Below the pieces are notes generated by a model. It saw only the letters and a program-made list of their open reading frames with translations, did no database searches and was not told the origin of the DNA. Source: Romanomermis culicivorax (lineage: Eukaryota; Nematoda; Enoplea; Mermithida; Mermithidae). Taken from it: a stretch of 64,000 bases of DNA. The stretch spans positions 1 to 64,000 of the forward strand of contig CAWUHX010000074.1 of the NCBI GenBank assembly GCA_963922205.1. The letters are read 5' to 3'. Both the position numbers and the translations under genes were made by a program. Below are positions 54,010 through 64,000 of the stretch, one piece after another (the stretch's first letter is position 1; every line of letters starts with the position of its first letter).

Positions 54010-57000
54010 CTAACCCACTTTTTTATTTTCGATATGTTGAAAATCCATGCCATGGAAGAAACTTTCCATTTTGAAGGCTGTCAAACTTTTAAGGCGCAAT
54101 TTGGGATTTTGACATAGGAGCTGTAAAACAAAAATTTCCACTAAAAAATAAATGTGACGAAATCACTAATATACTTTTTTAAGCAAAGATTGACCATCTT
54201 GTGATATACTGCCCATCGGAACGTATTCGGTGATGTGCATAGTCGTGTGACTGTCCGACATACCGAAAGGATACGATCCGGTCAAGAGGGTGTGCATAAG
54301 TACTCCTAAACACCACCAGTCCGCACAGTGATTGTACCATTCTCCGTTCAAGACCTCGGGCGCTGAAATTAGGCTTCGTCTATTATAGGCAGATGATTTA
54401 TCAGGTGTTAATGTATGTGTTTTCCCTGGGCTAAATGTGCGAATTTAATTTGGCAAGCAAGAATTCCATTATTAGATATGAGTGTGACAATGCACAGAGG
54501 GTGCAGTCGCGCATTTCCTCACACGCCACGAGCCTGGTCCTGAATTTTTGTGATAAACTGCTGCGGACAATGCTACACTGTGCAGTCGGTTGTAGAGTGG
54601 TAACCCTCCACTCTACAACCGACTGCACAGTGCAGCATAGCTGTTGAGTAATTTTTTTTATTACAGTGAAAAACTGGGCCACTTTTTTTACATGTTACTC
54701 TTACGCGTTAGAAAACTTGATGAAAGCCAAAGATTTTGAGCAGATGCAGCCTGCAGAAGCTGAAAATGGGGGGTCTTATTACAGTATATCCGATAAAAAG
54801 CAAATCGCATGCACTCAGTCACGCTCGTAGCGGTATCATGATTCATGAATAGTTTTTCATTCAGAACCCAAAAACGCCATTCAGCCGTGCCTTGCTAGTC
54901 GTCATCTTCATCGTGTACAGTTATTCGAAATTTTTAGACTAGAAGTTTTGTACCGTTAGATCTGTGTAGAATCATAAAATTTTCTGTAGGCCCACATTTT
55001 GAGTATTTTGGACTAAAATTATAGGTATAGGTCATTTTTTCCCTGGAAGCTCACAAGGAGGCGATTATTAGTCACTGTTGAAAGCTAAAAGCTTGAACTG
55101 CAACAGATGAAGTTTACTGTGGCACTGGATTTCGCAGAATAACGTCCCCAATGTCTCCAAAATCACCGTAAGAGTAGAAGAGTAATGGGTTTGATAATCT
55201 AGTTCTAAACTATTCGTTCTTTCGGACACCTGCGTAACTCCACAAAAAACGGGTCATCAAAATATTCGGAAAAAGCGTAAAATACGCAAGTCAGATCTCG
55301 CTGTTTCTTTCTCATCAGATTTTTTTGAGCTAAGGTGAGAAATTTGCAAAAAAATAGTTACTGGTAATTGGATAAATTTTATACGTGACCTAACTGAATG
55401 GAGTCCGATTAGTCAGCTTACCCATGTACTGTAAAGTGCCACAAATCGTGTTGGTCCTTTCACCATAAGACAACCACTTTGATAATCCAAAATCGATCAA
55501 CTGCACGTGACCTTCAATAAAAGAGCGACTCATTCTTATCTTTAGTTAACACTTGTTTTTGGAGAAAGTATTTTTCTCACCGTTCTGGTCCAACATTATA
55601 TTCTGTAAAAAATGCTATGATGTTATTTCTAATCAACAAAATTGGCCGGAATAGCTCACTTCCATCTTAATATCTCTGTAGATGACGCCACAACAATGCA
55701 TGTAATCTACAAGAATCAATTATTGATTTGCAGCAGATGAGAAATTATTAGTCCTCTGAACCTAAAGCCGTGGCCATTTCGGCTATCCATATTTGGACGA
55801 CACTCTCCCGAAACGGACCTTCGTCGCGCCAGAATTGGTATAGATCACCGTAACCTTGCACATATTGCAAAACTGAACGGAAAAATGGGTGCCAAAAGTG
55901 AATTTTTTCTTTGATATGCGGAAGTGCTATGAAAAACGAAAGGTTTCTGATGTTGAGAGATTTATGGTCATTCAGTGTTCGTATGACTTCGTGTTGCAGT
56001 TTGACTTTTTTGCCATATTTTCTGTTGCTCCTTTTTTCTGCGCTTTTGTTTCATATTTATTTATATTCTCACATTTTGCTCCATTTTTCTTAACTCTGAC
56101 AACGTTCGTATCCATATTTCCTATTTTATAATTCGTTTGTTTATTTTCTTTTTATGTTTGCCCATGACGTCAGCATATTTTCTGCTGTTTCTTCTTGCCT
56201 GCTGGCCGCTATTGAGGTTTTCACCGCCTTAATTATTTATTCGGACCACACCACGAAAATTAGTGCGGGAGTCCCCGCTCGACCATCTCAGATTTCGACC
56301 AAATTTGGTGTATTCAAGAACCCAAACTAACGCCGGCAAAATTTTTCCGTTCTCCAAAATTGAGAGGGCTAGTGGATTTTTGTGGAGCCTCCTACTTTTG
56401 ACAAAGAATTTCCAACTTTGATAAACTACCCACTTTTGGGCCACACTGTCACCCTAAAAGTCTATTTTGGGATTCGAAAATCTGCAGCGTATAATACTTT
56501 TCAGCTGCGATTCCAGCTGTGCTATTTGGAGAATTCAGCATCGCGTCGTTTTTTTCGGGAAATGGTGTAAATTGGTCGTAAAATCGACTAGTTGATAATT
56601 CCGGTGTGCCCATAGCTTCTGACTTAAAAAGTCAAAATTTATGATACCTCTCAATAGCAACAGTAGCGTTTGTTTGAAAATTTCGGATTTCACTGATGTT
56701 TTCACTGAGCCAAATAGGTTTGGATTTGTGACAAAAATCTAAATATCCTATGAACTTTTAAAACGAAAATAGCAAATATATGTCCTTGAATTTTTTATTT
56801 TTCGCTCAGTTCGAAAGAGCGCTTTTCGAATTGATCATAAATCTTGGTAACAGTGTTGGAGGACCCACAGGGTTTTCCGAGCCTTCAAGTAGCTTTTTAA
56901 TCACGTCCAAGCCTTAATTGGGCTCTTTGCCTCGTTCACTAAGCCTTAAAAGTTGGTTCTTCGTGACAAGCCATGGAAAATTAGTTTGTTATGAAATCGG

Positions 57001-60000
57001 CGACATGGTAAATAGATTAGCTGCACGGGCAAGCGTGCAGCTGTCTTCACAAGGCCAGATCCCTTCAATACTGGATCTGTTTGCATTTGACGACTAAAGA
57101 TTGCAGGAATGAAATTCATCTGAATTTCAAAGAAGTCGATCGATATCTAAAGAAGCATAAAAGAGCTGAGGTTTGTGAATGGAAAGATCGTTGCAGAGAC
57201 CGAGGAACATGATCACTTCAAGCAAATTGAAGTTAAAAAAATCAGTGTCAGTCGTATATCAGACAATGACTGATGGTTTATTGTTGATGTGACCTCAGAT
57301 TCTATACCTGTAAATTTCCGATTTGCAGCTAGATGAATTGTAGCTATTGGCAACATATGTGAAGTGTCTACTAAACAGCAGGACATACTGGTCGAATTCG
57401 TGCATCTTCAGGGCCTCTATACACTATTTACTTTGAAATGACAGACGCAGCGACCAACAAGAAAGCAGGTTCAGTTTGACCTTCAGTCCTCAGGGAGTCA
57501 GTCTTTATATTGTAGAGAAACGCTAATTCCTCCAAGACAATACGAACGCCAAAGTCGTAGGAAAACCGCAATACTTATGCAGTCATAATTAGGATAAAAT
57601 TGTGCTTGACATTTGGACGTTATTCGAAAAATTCTGACCATTTAACGAGCTTACCGAGGAAAATTTCAGATGCTCTGTGTACCGTTCATGGATAAAACAA
57701 GTGCATTACTGTACTATATTCATTTTGAAATGATCGATGTAGCGGTCGGAATTTGGGAAAGCATAGTCTCACTGGAGGTCAGGAAATCGATTTTGATAAA
57801 CTTGAAATGATTGAAAAGGGTTATCACCAAGGAGTCTGTATCATGAAGAGAAAATTTATTGACTAGTGTCAATGAGACCTCAATGATTTTTAATTAAAGT
57901 TTGACTGCGACCTCGCTGCATCGATCTTTTCAAAATGATCAATTCCAAAATGAAGAAATGATAAATTGCAAGCAACTTATTCTTATGGGATTACTACATC
58001 GATCATTTTAAAATTATATCTCATTTTAACGGCCTGTTAGAAAAGATGTCTGTTAAACATTATTTATCGTTGGACTTCCAAATCCGATTGCAACTTCAAG
58101 AGACAGGGTGTTGCAAATGCAGTATATATCCAGGGTGGATGCTATGTTTATTGCTTTGCTACATTAAGATTTCTAAGTCTGGTTTGGTACCTAAGGTATC
58201 CTGTATCACGCTTCCCAAGAAATCCCCGCTCATCTATTTATCATATGCAAAATTGTTTGGAGCTTGCCTGGCTATTGGGCGTGACCTCAAGGCAATGGAG
58301 TAACCAGCTCCAGACAGCTGATAGTGGCAATACTTTGATTTTAATTAGGGGATACAAGAATATGTGATCGATCAGCATTAATAATAAAGTGTGAATTGTA
58401 GAAGACATTCGGAACCCTGATTATGAAATACTGAGAGGCACACGCGCGAGAAAACAACAAGTTTTTTGCGCTTTGAGGACGGCATTGCTATTCGGGGTCG
58501 AATATTTCTTTAAGAGGTAGATGTCCCACTGATTTTTTTTTCACGGTTAACACAGAAAAAAACGCTCTTTCGAACTAGATGAAAAATAAAAAAAAATTCG
58601 GAGATCAAGCATTTTTGCTATTTGCATTTCAAAGGTTATATATTTGCACATTATGAATTTTGTTACAAATCCAAACCTTTGTGGCCCAAGTACAACTTCG
58701 CAGCGAAACCTGAAATTTGCAGGCATGAAGTACGCTAGTGTGGCTGTTGCTGTGGCAAAGTATCGTAAATTTTAATTTCATCCGTCAGAAGTGATGGACA
58801 CCCTATGGTCAGTGAATGAATTGTCAATTAACCGATTTTATGACCACTTTACACTTTTTTCGAAAAAACCACTCGAGATTGAATTTTCTAAATAGAGTAG
58901 CTGGAATTGAATCAGAACAGTACTTGCGTCTGCAAATTTTCGAATCCCAAGCTAGATTTGCAGGGTGACAGAGTGTGGCCCAAAAGGCAGTTTATCAAAG
59001 ATGGAAATTATTTGTCAAAAGTAGGATCCGCAAAATACTCATAGCTCGCCGCTATTTTAGGATTTCGACGGAAAAATTTGCCAAAGTTGGTTTAGGATCT
59101 TGAATCTAGACAAAATTTGGTCGAAATCTGAGATAGTCAAGATGGATGATTTTCAAGATTGGACTACTTGGCGTGGAATGATCTATCCATTTCTTACTCC
59201 TATTTGTGTACTTTTAACATGCATTATATAGTTAAAAGTTTTGGTGCAACATATGATTGACGACGTTGCCATATACGATTTCATGGTGGACCCATTCAAA
59301 ATTTATGATGAAATTGCACGGTAAACTACTGTCTTTGCTATTTTTGATCAAAAGTTTTTTCAATTTCATTCACAGAACAAAGAAATATAGATGTTTTACG
59401 CTATTTCTAACCTTTTTAATTGGTTATGCAATGAAAAACCCATTTTTTCCAAGAAAATATTCTATCGTGGTTCTGTTTGCACGCCTCAGCATACATCAGC
59501 TAGGACAAGGCATGGAAAAGAAACTTTTTTCTTTTATGATTACGAAAAGAAAGGTCTCCTAACATCCAAGCATCAAAACTATTTGATTGGTGAGCACTTT
59601 TAACTTTAAATGTTACTTCTTTGAAATAAAGTATGCTTCGTTTAAAAAATCGTTGAACTACAGCATCATCCTCATTCATAAATGGCGACTCTCTTCTCTG
59701 TCGCTCATTTTCTTTCATCATCTTCTTGATCATTATTGTTATCTGCTGGGGGGTCAGAAAAAATCTGCTGCGTGTCAATCGCGATCTGTTGGGGATCAAT
59801 ACACCCCAAATCCCCACGTGCATGTACTTCCGCTTCAACTTTCTCCTTTTTCTTTATTATCATATCACTTCATCACACAAAGATTTTTACGAAATTAAGA
59901 AAAGTTACCTGGCGCCGAGACAGCCGGCGCCAGGATGACTGGCGCAGAAATGGCTGGGCCTGAAAGCTGTCGTGATCCAACTACAGTTTTTATTCAGGAG

Positions 60001-61767
60001 CACCTGAGGAGACGACGTGTGCATTAGATATCACCATGACAACATATAAAACGTTATAATAATGTTCAGGACCAAGTGACCAAGATCGGGCATATCCAAA
60101 ATTTGTATACTCTCAGTTCTTCATCTTTATCGCCAGAATTTAACATATACCTAGGCTGTCTTTTATGAAATCTTTCCAAATAGAAAAGTGACACAAATCA
60201 GTACTGTCGTCAGAATCGTTTACGTAGAGCTCTTTCTGTAAAATTTTTTACTCAAAAAATTGTTAGAGGTTAGTCCAATGTGCTCACAAGTTTCCAGTCC
60301 TATACGATATGTTGTTCATCAGCAAATCGTGAAAATCTAAAATACTACTTGCTTTTCACTTTCATTATTTAGAAGCATTTCAAGGAAAACAGACTATAGA
60401 TTAGCATATCAATGATAGGCTGCCAACTTACCCATGTAAAGATTTGAACGATTTTGCCACGTGCAATATACTTCAGCAATGAAATTGAAATTTCCCAACG
60501 ACCGCTAAAAAATGATATGACAATTACTTTAAAAAAAGTGAAACAACTTTGAGGAATAACTCGCCTGCTGAGGAGATAACGTTACACTAATTTTCACTAT
60601 GGCCATATCGTGAAGAAAAGAGCTTAAACGTCTTGTTGAACATGTGCAAATATTTTTCGGAATTGGAATATTTATGTGACACTCTACGTAGCAGTTTCTC
60701 AGGGCTAAAAACGAAAACACGTAAATGAAGGCTTACGTGTATAGCAACTTCGTCCTTAATTTGGTCTACTGCATTTTGAGCAATAACGTTCGATTTTAAT
60801 TGAACTTTCATGGCGAAAACGAAATCTGGTTTCGATTGCAAGCAAACGCGATAAACTCTGCCGAATGTTCCTTTAGCAATGGTACCCAAAATCTTGAAAT
60901 AAAATGGAGTCCAACTATCACATGGTCTCAAGTTGATTCTTTTTTACTTACCGTGAAACTGTTCTCGTTTATAGCACTTTTGTTTGGAAAATGAGGCAAA
61001 AATATAGACTCGAGTCTCGATGTTGGCCATTTGGTTTTGACGTGTACAGACGTCATGGACGAAGAAGTGCTGCTGACCATGGCAGTGTCTGTTCCGCCTG
61101 AATTAAGTTCATGCTTAAAGGATGTATTGTAACAGCACCGAGTGATGAATCTCGTACGCATAATTGGGAAAAGTTTGTTCCAATATGAGACCGAGATATC
61201 TTACACAACAAATCAGGCTCGTGTCGGTTTTTACCAGCATTGACAATTTTGATAAACTAAGCATTTTTGCTATTTTTTTTGATAAAGTAAACTGATAAAT
61301 TTTGATAAACTCTTGGAATATAAACTATGATACGAAATTTTTACCGTTATGTGAATCAGCTCAATAAGCAGCTCCATACTTGCTTTTTCCTCTCACACCT
61401 CCAGTGCAGGTATGTATACAGGAGTAGAACGGTAAAATCCTCTATTTTTCAAAAGTAGTAGAATAACAAAATAGACGAAGCTCAGTTTACGATATGGGAT
61501 GACATACTCGTAGGAATAGTTCGTTCAGGTGTGTAGAACAAATATTGCCAATTTGACCTTTTTTCCACTTTATCCTTGATCGACCAACGCCTAAATGAAT
61601 CCGGAAGACTTTTGTAAGACGATGGATAGGAACTTTTGATGCTGGCGCAACTTTCCAATGTATTTCGGGCCTGAAGTTGTAAATAATATGCAGGAAAAAC
61701 GCACTACCGTACTTACATCTACAACAACTGGATTTATCGACCTCGCCCCTTTAGCCGTTGTCCTCAT
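54010..61767 (-). CDS. RSKR: S6K-related serine/threonine protein kinase (RSKR/S6KL family)
   Basis: Exons in coding order: 61767-61717, 61670-61508, 61097-60952, 60926-60737, 60504-60432, 55854-55762, 55706-55660, 55602-55581 (22-base micro-exon), 55511-55422, 54362-54175, 54120-54010 (stop TAG 54012-54010). Pre-kinase motif [16 protein letters not shown] matches the family's WP..F..LFLPEFP. Kinase landmarks: [14 protein letters not shown] glycine loop, FAMKV lysine, KDEVAIH (helix C Glu), IYRDIKME catalytic loop (YRD instead of HRD), [40 protein letters not shown], and [12 protein letters not shown] near the end. It would phosphorylate protein Ser/Thr in the cytoplasm; substrates unknown. 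All junctions agree in phase except exon 3 to 4, where GT (60951) and AG (60927) lie only 25 bases apart and the phase is off by one. The ATG at 61767-61765 may instead be an internal exon start. Confidence 0.8.
54576..54632. repeat. Perfect 25-base inverted repeat (hairpin) in kinase intron
   Basis: Arms 54576-54600 and 54608-54632 are exact reverse complements (CACTGTGCAGTCGG..), with loop TAACCCT. 'gtgcagtcg' words also occur at 54499 and related 'gcagtcgcg' at 51610. It lies between the last-but-one and preceding kinase exons, so it is transcribed on the minus strand. Confidence 0.85.
56284..59140. mobile_element. Long-inverted-repeat element (~550-base arms) in kinase intron
   Basis: Left arm 56284-56830 matches the reverse complement of 58560-59140: 'atctcagatttcgaccaaattt', 'ttttgacaaa', 'gataaactacc', 'ttttgggccacact', 'gggattcgaaaat', 'gtttggatttgt', 'tttttcgctcagttcgaaagagcg'. 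Arms are diverged (perhaps 20%). The 1.7 kb middle has internal repeats ('cattttgaaatgatcgatgtagc' direct and inverted near 57720 and 57930) and no intact ORF. Foldback or Mutator-like elements have this shape; no target duplication identified. It fills most of the 4.6 kb intron (55855-60431). Confidence 0.65.
59245..59592 (+). other. Exon-like plus-strand segments inside kinase intron, unrecognised
   Basis: An open segment ~59245-59320 (ends ...[11 protein letters not shown] before GTAAAC) and another 59391-59591 starting ATG after 'aatatag' and ending ...KHQNYLI before GTGAGC both look coding in composition. The ~57-base gap has GT...AG ends, but the phases do not agree. Could be remnants of a nested gene, a gene fragment carried by a transposon, or chance. 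Family unknown. Confidence 0.3.
59593..60151. other. Intron sequence, nothing seen
   Basis: Part of the kinase intron. 59906-59945 has the inverted words 'ctggcgccg..ccggcgccag', a 9-base perfect hairpin. No other feature. Confidence 0.4.
60152..60396. mobile_element. MITE, TAGTCTG family, copy in kinase intron
   Basis: Same orientation and length as 13893-14125 with shared words 'ccaaatagaaaagtgacacaaatcagtactgtcgtc' (split across 60179-60213) and 'actacttgcttttcactttcattattt'. Right end AAAACAGACTATAG intact; left end altered (TAGGCTGTC). Confidence 0.8.
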
Positions 61768-63454
61768 CTAGAAAATATCTTTTCAAGACAAGTTCATTCA
61801 GAAACAAATTGGACATCATCGCCGATATCGTTGAGATCTGAATGTAATCCGTGTTTTTCTAAATGAGACTTAATGGCACGCAGAAAAATGCTTAGGCCGA
61901 GAAGAAACTACATACATTCGCGGACACGTTTTCGCAAATTGACTGCATCTGATAAACTAACAACTTGAGAGAAAAGGATGCCCTCGTGCATTGTAGGTTT
62001 TTCATCTGCAAAAGCATTCTTCTACGTTCAAAGTCACATTTTCAAATAAATGGACTATAAAAACTCATTTGTTCTTGATCTTCCTCAGATTGTCTTGTCA
62101 CCGATGTATGCTTTTAGTTGCGCAATTTTCAACCACCCGGAGCCAGTCAGTATATCAAAAAATTAAGTGTTTGAAAAAAGAGACAGTATTACCAAAAACA
62201 GAAATCAGGACTAAGACGGGGTGCGCATACTGTAGCTTCAGAAAGGAACTTTTCGATTTGGTCAACAATTTTACGTGCTTAGATGTATTGACCTTTGCAT
62301 ATATCAAATGTCGAGAAAATCACTAGTTTTGAGGCGACAGTCATGTTTGTACGAAAAAATATTTGTAAATTATTTAAAAGTTGGCATTGCAGTAAAGTCA
62401 GTAGCCTGAAATGATAAAATATCTATGATTCTGTAGGGGAGTTTGGGTTCCGATATTGTGACATAATCATTGACATCTCTTTTTTATGACTGAAATTTAT
62501 ATTTCACACGAAGCAACAAATCAAATTTTTTGACTACGACAGATATAGCGAGGATTTCTGAATTGGTTATGTGTTTATGAGTTTATGCTGACCTTGTAGA
62601 TGGCTTTGTGACTTGAAAACTGTCGCTGATATAATCCTGAGAATTTATCAGATAAGTTTAAAAGTAGGAAACAGAAATCGTCCCACCCAAGCCTGTAGCC
62701 AGGAATTTTTTCCGAGAGGGCCACACATCTTTTCACTCAATTTACTGTGAACTGGTATTTCTAACTTGAGTTTTTCTTGAAGAAAAAAACCAAAACCCTG
62801 ATTTTTTTAACACATGAAACATTTCGACGGGCATAACTCCCCACCCCCCCCCCCCACATGCCTGCAGGCCGGGTATCACCATTAGGACAGTTAATCAGTA
62901 ACTTCTAGAGAATGAGTCATCAGAGTTATGAACTTATAGTATCTTTTTCTTGATTGAAAAGTAAGCATTGTTCTATATTTTTGTAATTGAAAATATGCTA
63001 GCCAACTACGTAATCGTCAACAATAAATTGAAAATTCCATTGCAAATCGTGAAAAAGATTTTGACTGCATAATATCTGCAATCGCACACATCAACGTGCA
63101 TGTGAAACCTGTGTACTCATGAATATTTATCAAACACTGAAAATTACACTTATTATGATGATCTTCCTACGGTAAGATTCCGCATTATAACGTAACCCAA
63201 AGGTATAAATCCGCACTGAGATCTCCATCAATATTCGGTCAATGAGCCAATATCAGAAATATGACAAAATCAATTTCATCTCATGTGAAATTGATTCTAA
63301 AAACAACACAAGATCAACTCACTCATTGTTGCAAAATTGTTGAGTTTAAAAATTTTTCTTGGCATGAAAAGTATCGAATGACTCTTGAACTATAAAACAA
63401 CATACGAAAAACCCATCGGATCAATCATCAAAGGGAGGTGAATAAAAGCCTTAC
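61768..63454. other. No gene defined; possible 5' region of the kinase gene
   Basis: A good acceptor (ttttctag) precedes the ATG at 61767, so further upstream kinase exons or a 5' UTR may lie here, but I could not place any. ORF 62069-62326 on the plus strand is unrecognised. A C-run (62838-62856) is present. Confidence 0.4.
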
Positions 63455-64000
63455 ATCATGTAAATTAGTTGGCGGAGATTCGTCGAGCAACCATGCACTG
63501 ATACTTTTCACAACAACTTTCAAGCCCGATCTAGACGAACTGACCGGCGACATTGAGCCGAAAAATCTTGTTCGCCCGGAGGATGAAGTTCTTTTGAGGA
63601 TAATCGGTGAATTCGACGATGAATCGCAAAAATTGGCAAAATTATTTTGTTTATTATGGGCGATTAATTTCTTCTTCGAGTTCAAATTTAGACGAATATG
63701 TCGCCGGATACGTTCCAATAAATTCGCCGATGTTTTTTGCCGCCCAGGAAAACTTTTTGTATGTAAATTTTTCGGTGAACCAAATCCGTCGCTGAACGCA
63801 ACTGATTTGGTAAGAAAATTTTGTTTGCCCCTTTCGTCGATAAAATTTTCATTGCTGTTGTTGTTTTGATTATGTAACGTCAAACTGGTCTGAAATCGGA
63901 AATTTCCTTGCTCGTCGATCGGCGACAATCGGTGCGTGGCGGCCGATGAACAATTATTGGTGAAGTACGAAAAACTATTTGGCAACGAGGAAGAGCAACT
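63455..64000 (-). CDS. Unrecognised Ser/Asn/Lys-rich protein, exon running off right edge
   Basis: On the minus strand the frame is open from the window end (64000) to 63455, where it meets a good splice donor (CATGAT|gtaagg). About 181 residues are visible: Ser/Asn-rich stretches, a basic central part (RIRRHIRLNLNSKKK) and ending in SISAWLLDESPPTNLHD. No signal peptide or membrane segment. It could be an upstream exon of the kinase gene (same strand, 1.7 kb away) or the neighbouring gene. I do not recognise the family. Confidence 0.55.

Overview
This is eukaryotic, AT-rich, repeat-dense DNA, most likely from a small invertebrate animal. Genes are split by introns, mostly 50-100 bases, with animal-type GT...AG sites and acceptors such as ttttcag, tttttag and cacag; two introns look like GC...AG. 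I cannot name the species. The first 42 bases are not genomic: they match a PCR/library adapter used for amplified low-input long-read libraries, so position 1 is probably a contig end.

Layout. 1-5979: decayed end of a Polinton/Maverick-type DNA element, with a small unrecognised ORF on the minus strand and an 11-exon protein-primed DNA polymerase B pseudogene on the plus strand. 6-15 kb: no convincing gene; a duplicated module, several MITEs and a 2 kb field of dyad-symmetric repeats. 15.7-20.1 kb: complete but dead Ty3/gypsy LTR retrotransposon with both LTRs. 20.3-26.6 kb: a second dead Ty3/gypsy-type element with an envelope-like reading frame upstream of protease-RT-integrase, ending in an LTR. 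27.1-30.5 kb: noncoding block packed with perfect hairpins and a 66-base tandem repeat; this is the most unusual stretch. 31-43 kb: nested DNA transposons (pogo/Tigger transposase pseudogene, two nonautonomous hAT elements one inside the other, other MITEs) and a dimeric tRNA-Thr-derived SINE.

Two host genes are well supported. On the plus strand, 43.1-50.96 kb encodes a DCAF15-like protein (substrate receptor of the CUL4-DDB1 ubiquitin ligase) in ten exons whose phases all agree; its introns hold a hAT MITE, a TTAA-flanked element and a 1.6 kb palindrome split by a solo LTR. On the minus strand, 54.0-61.8 kb encodes an S6K-related protein kinase (RSKR/S6KL family) in eleven exons, with one unresolved junction; its 4.6 kb intron holds a long-inverted-repeat element. 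A further open reading frame runs off the right edge on the minus strand. The two host genes converge, and their introns are made largely of transposons.

All calls come from reading the sequence; no searches were run. Family names rest on remembered motifs.
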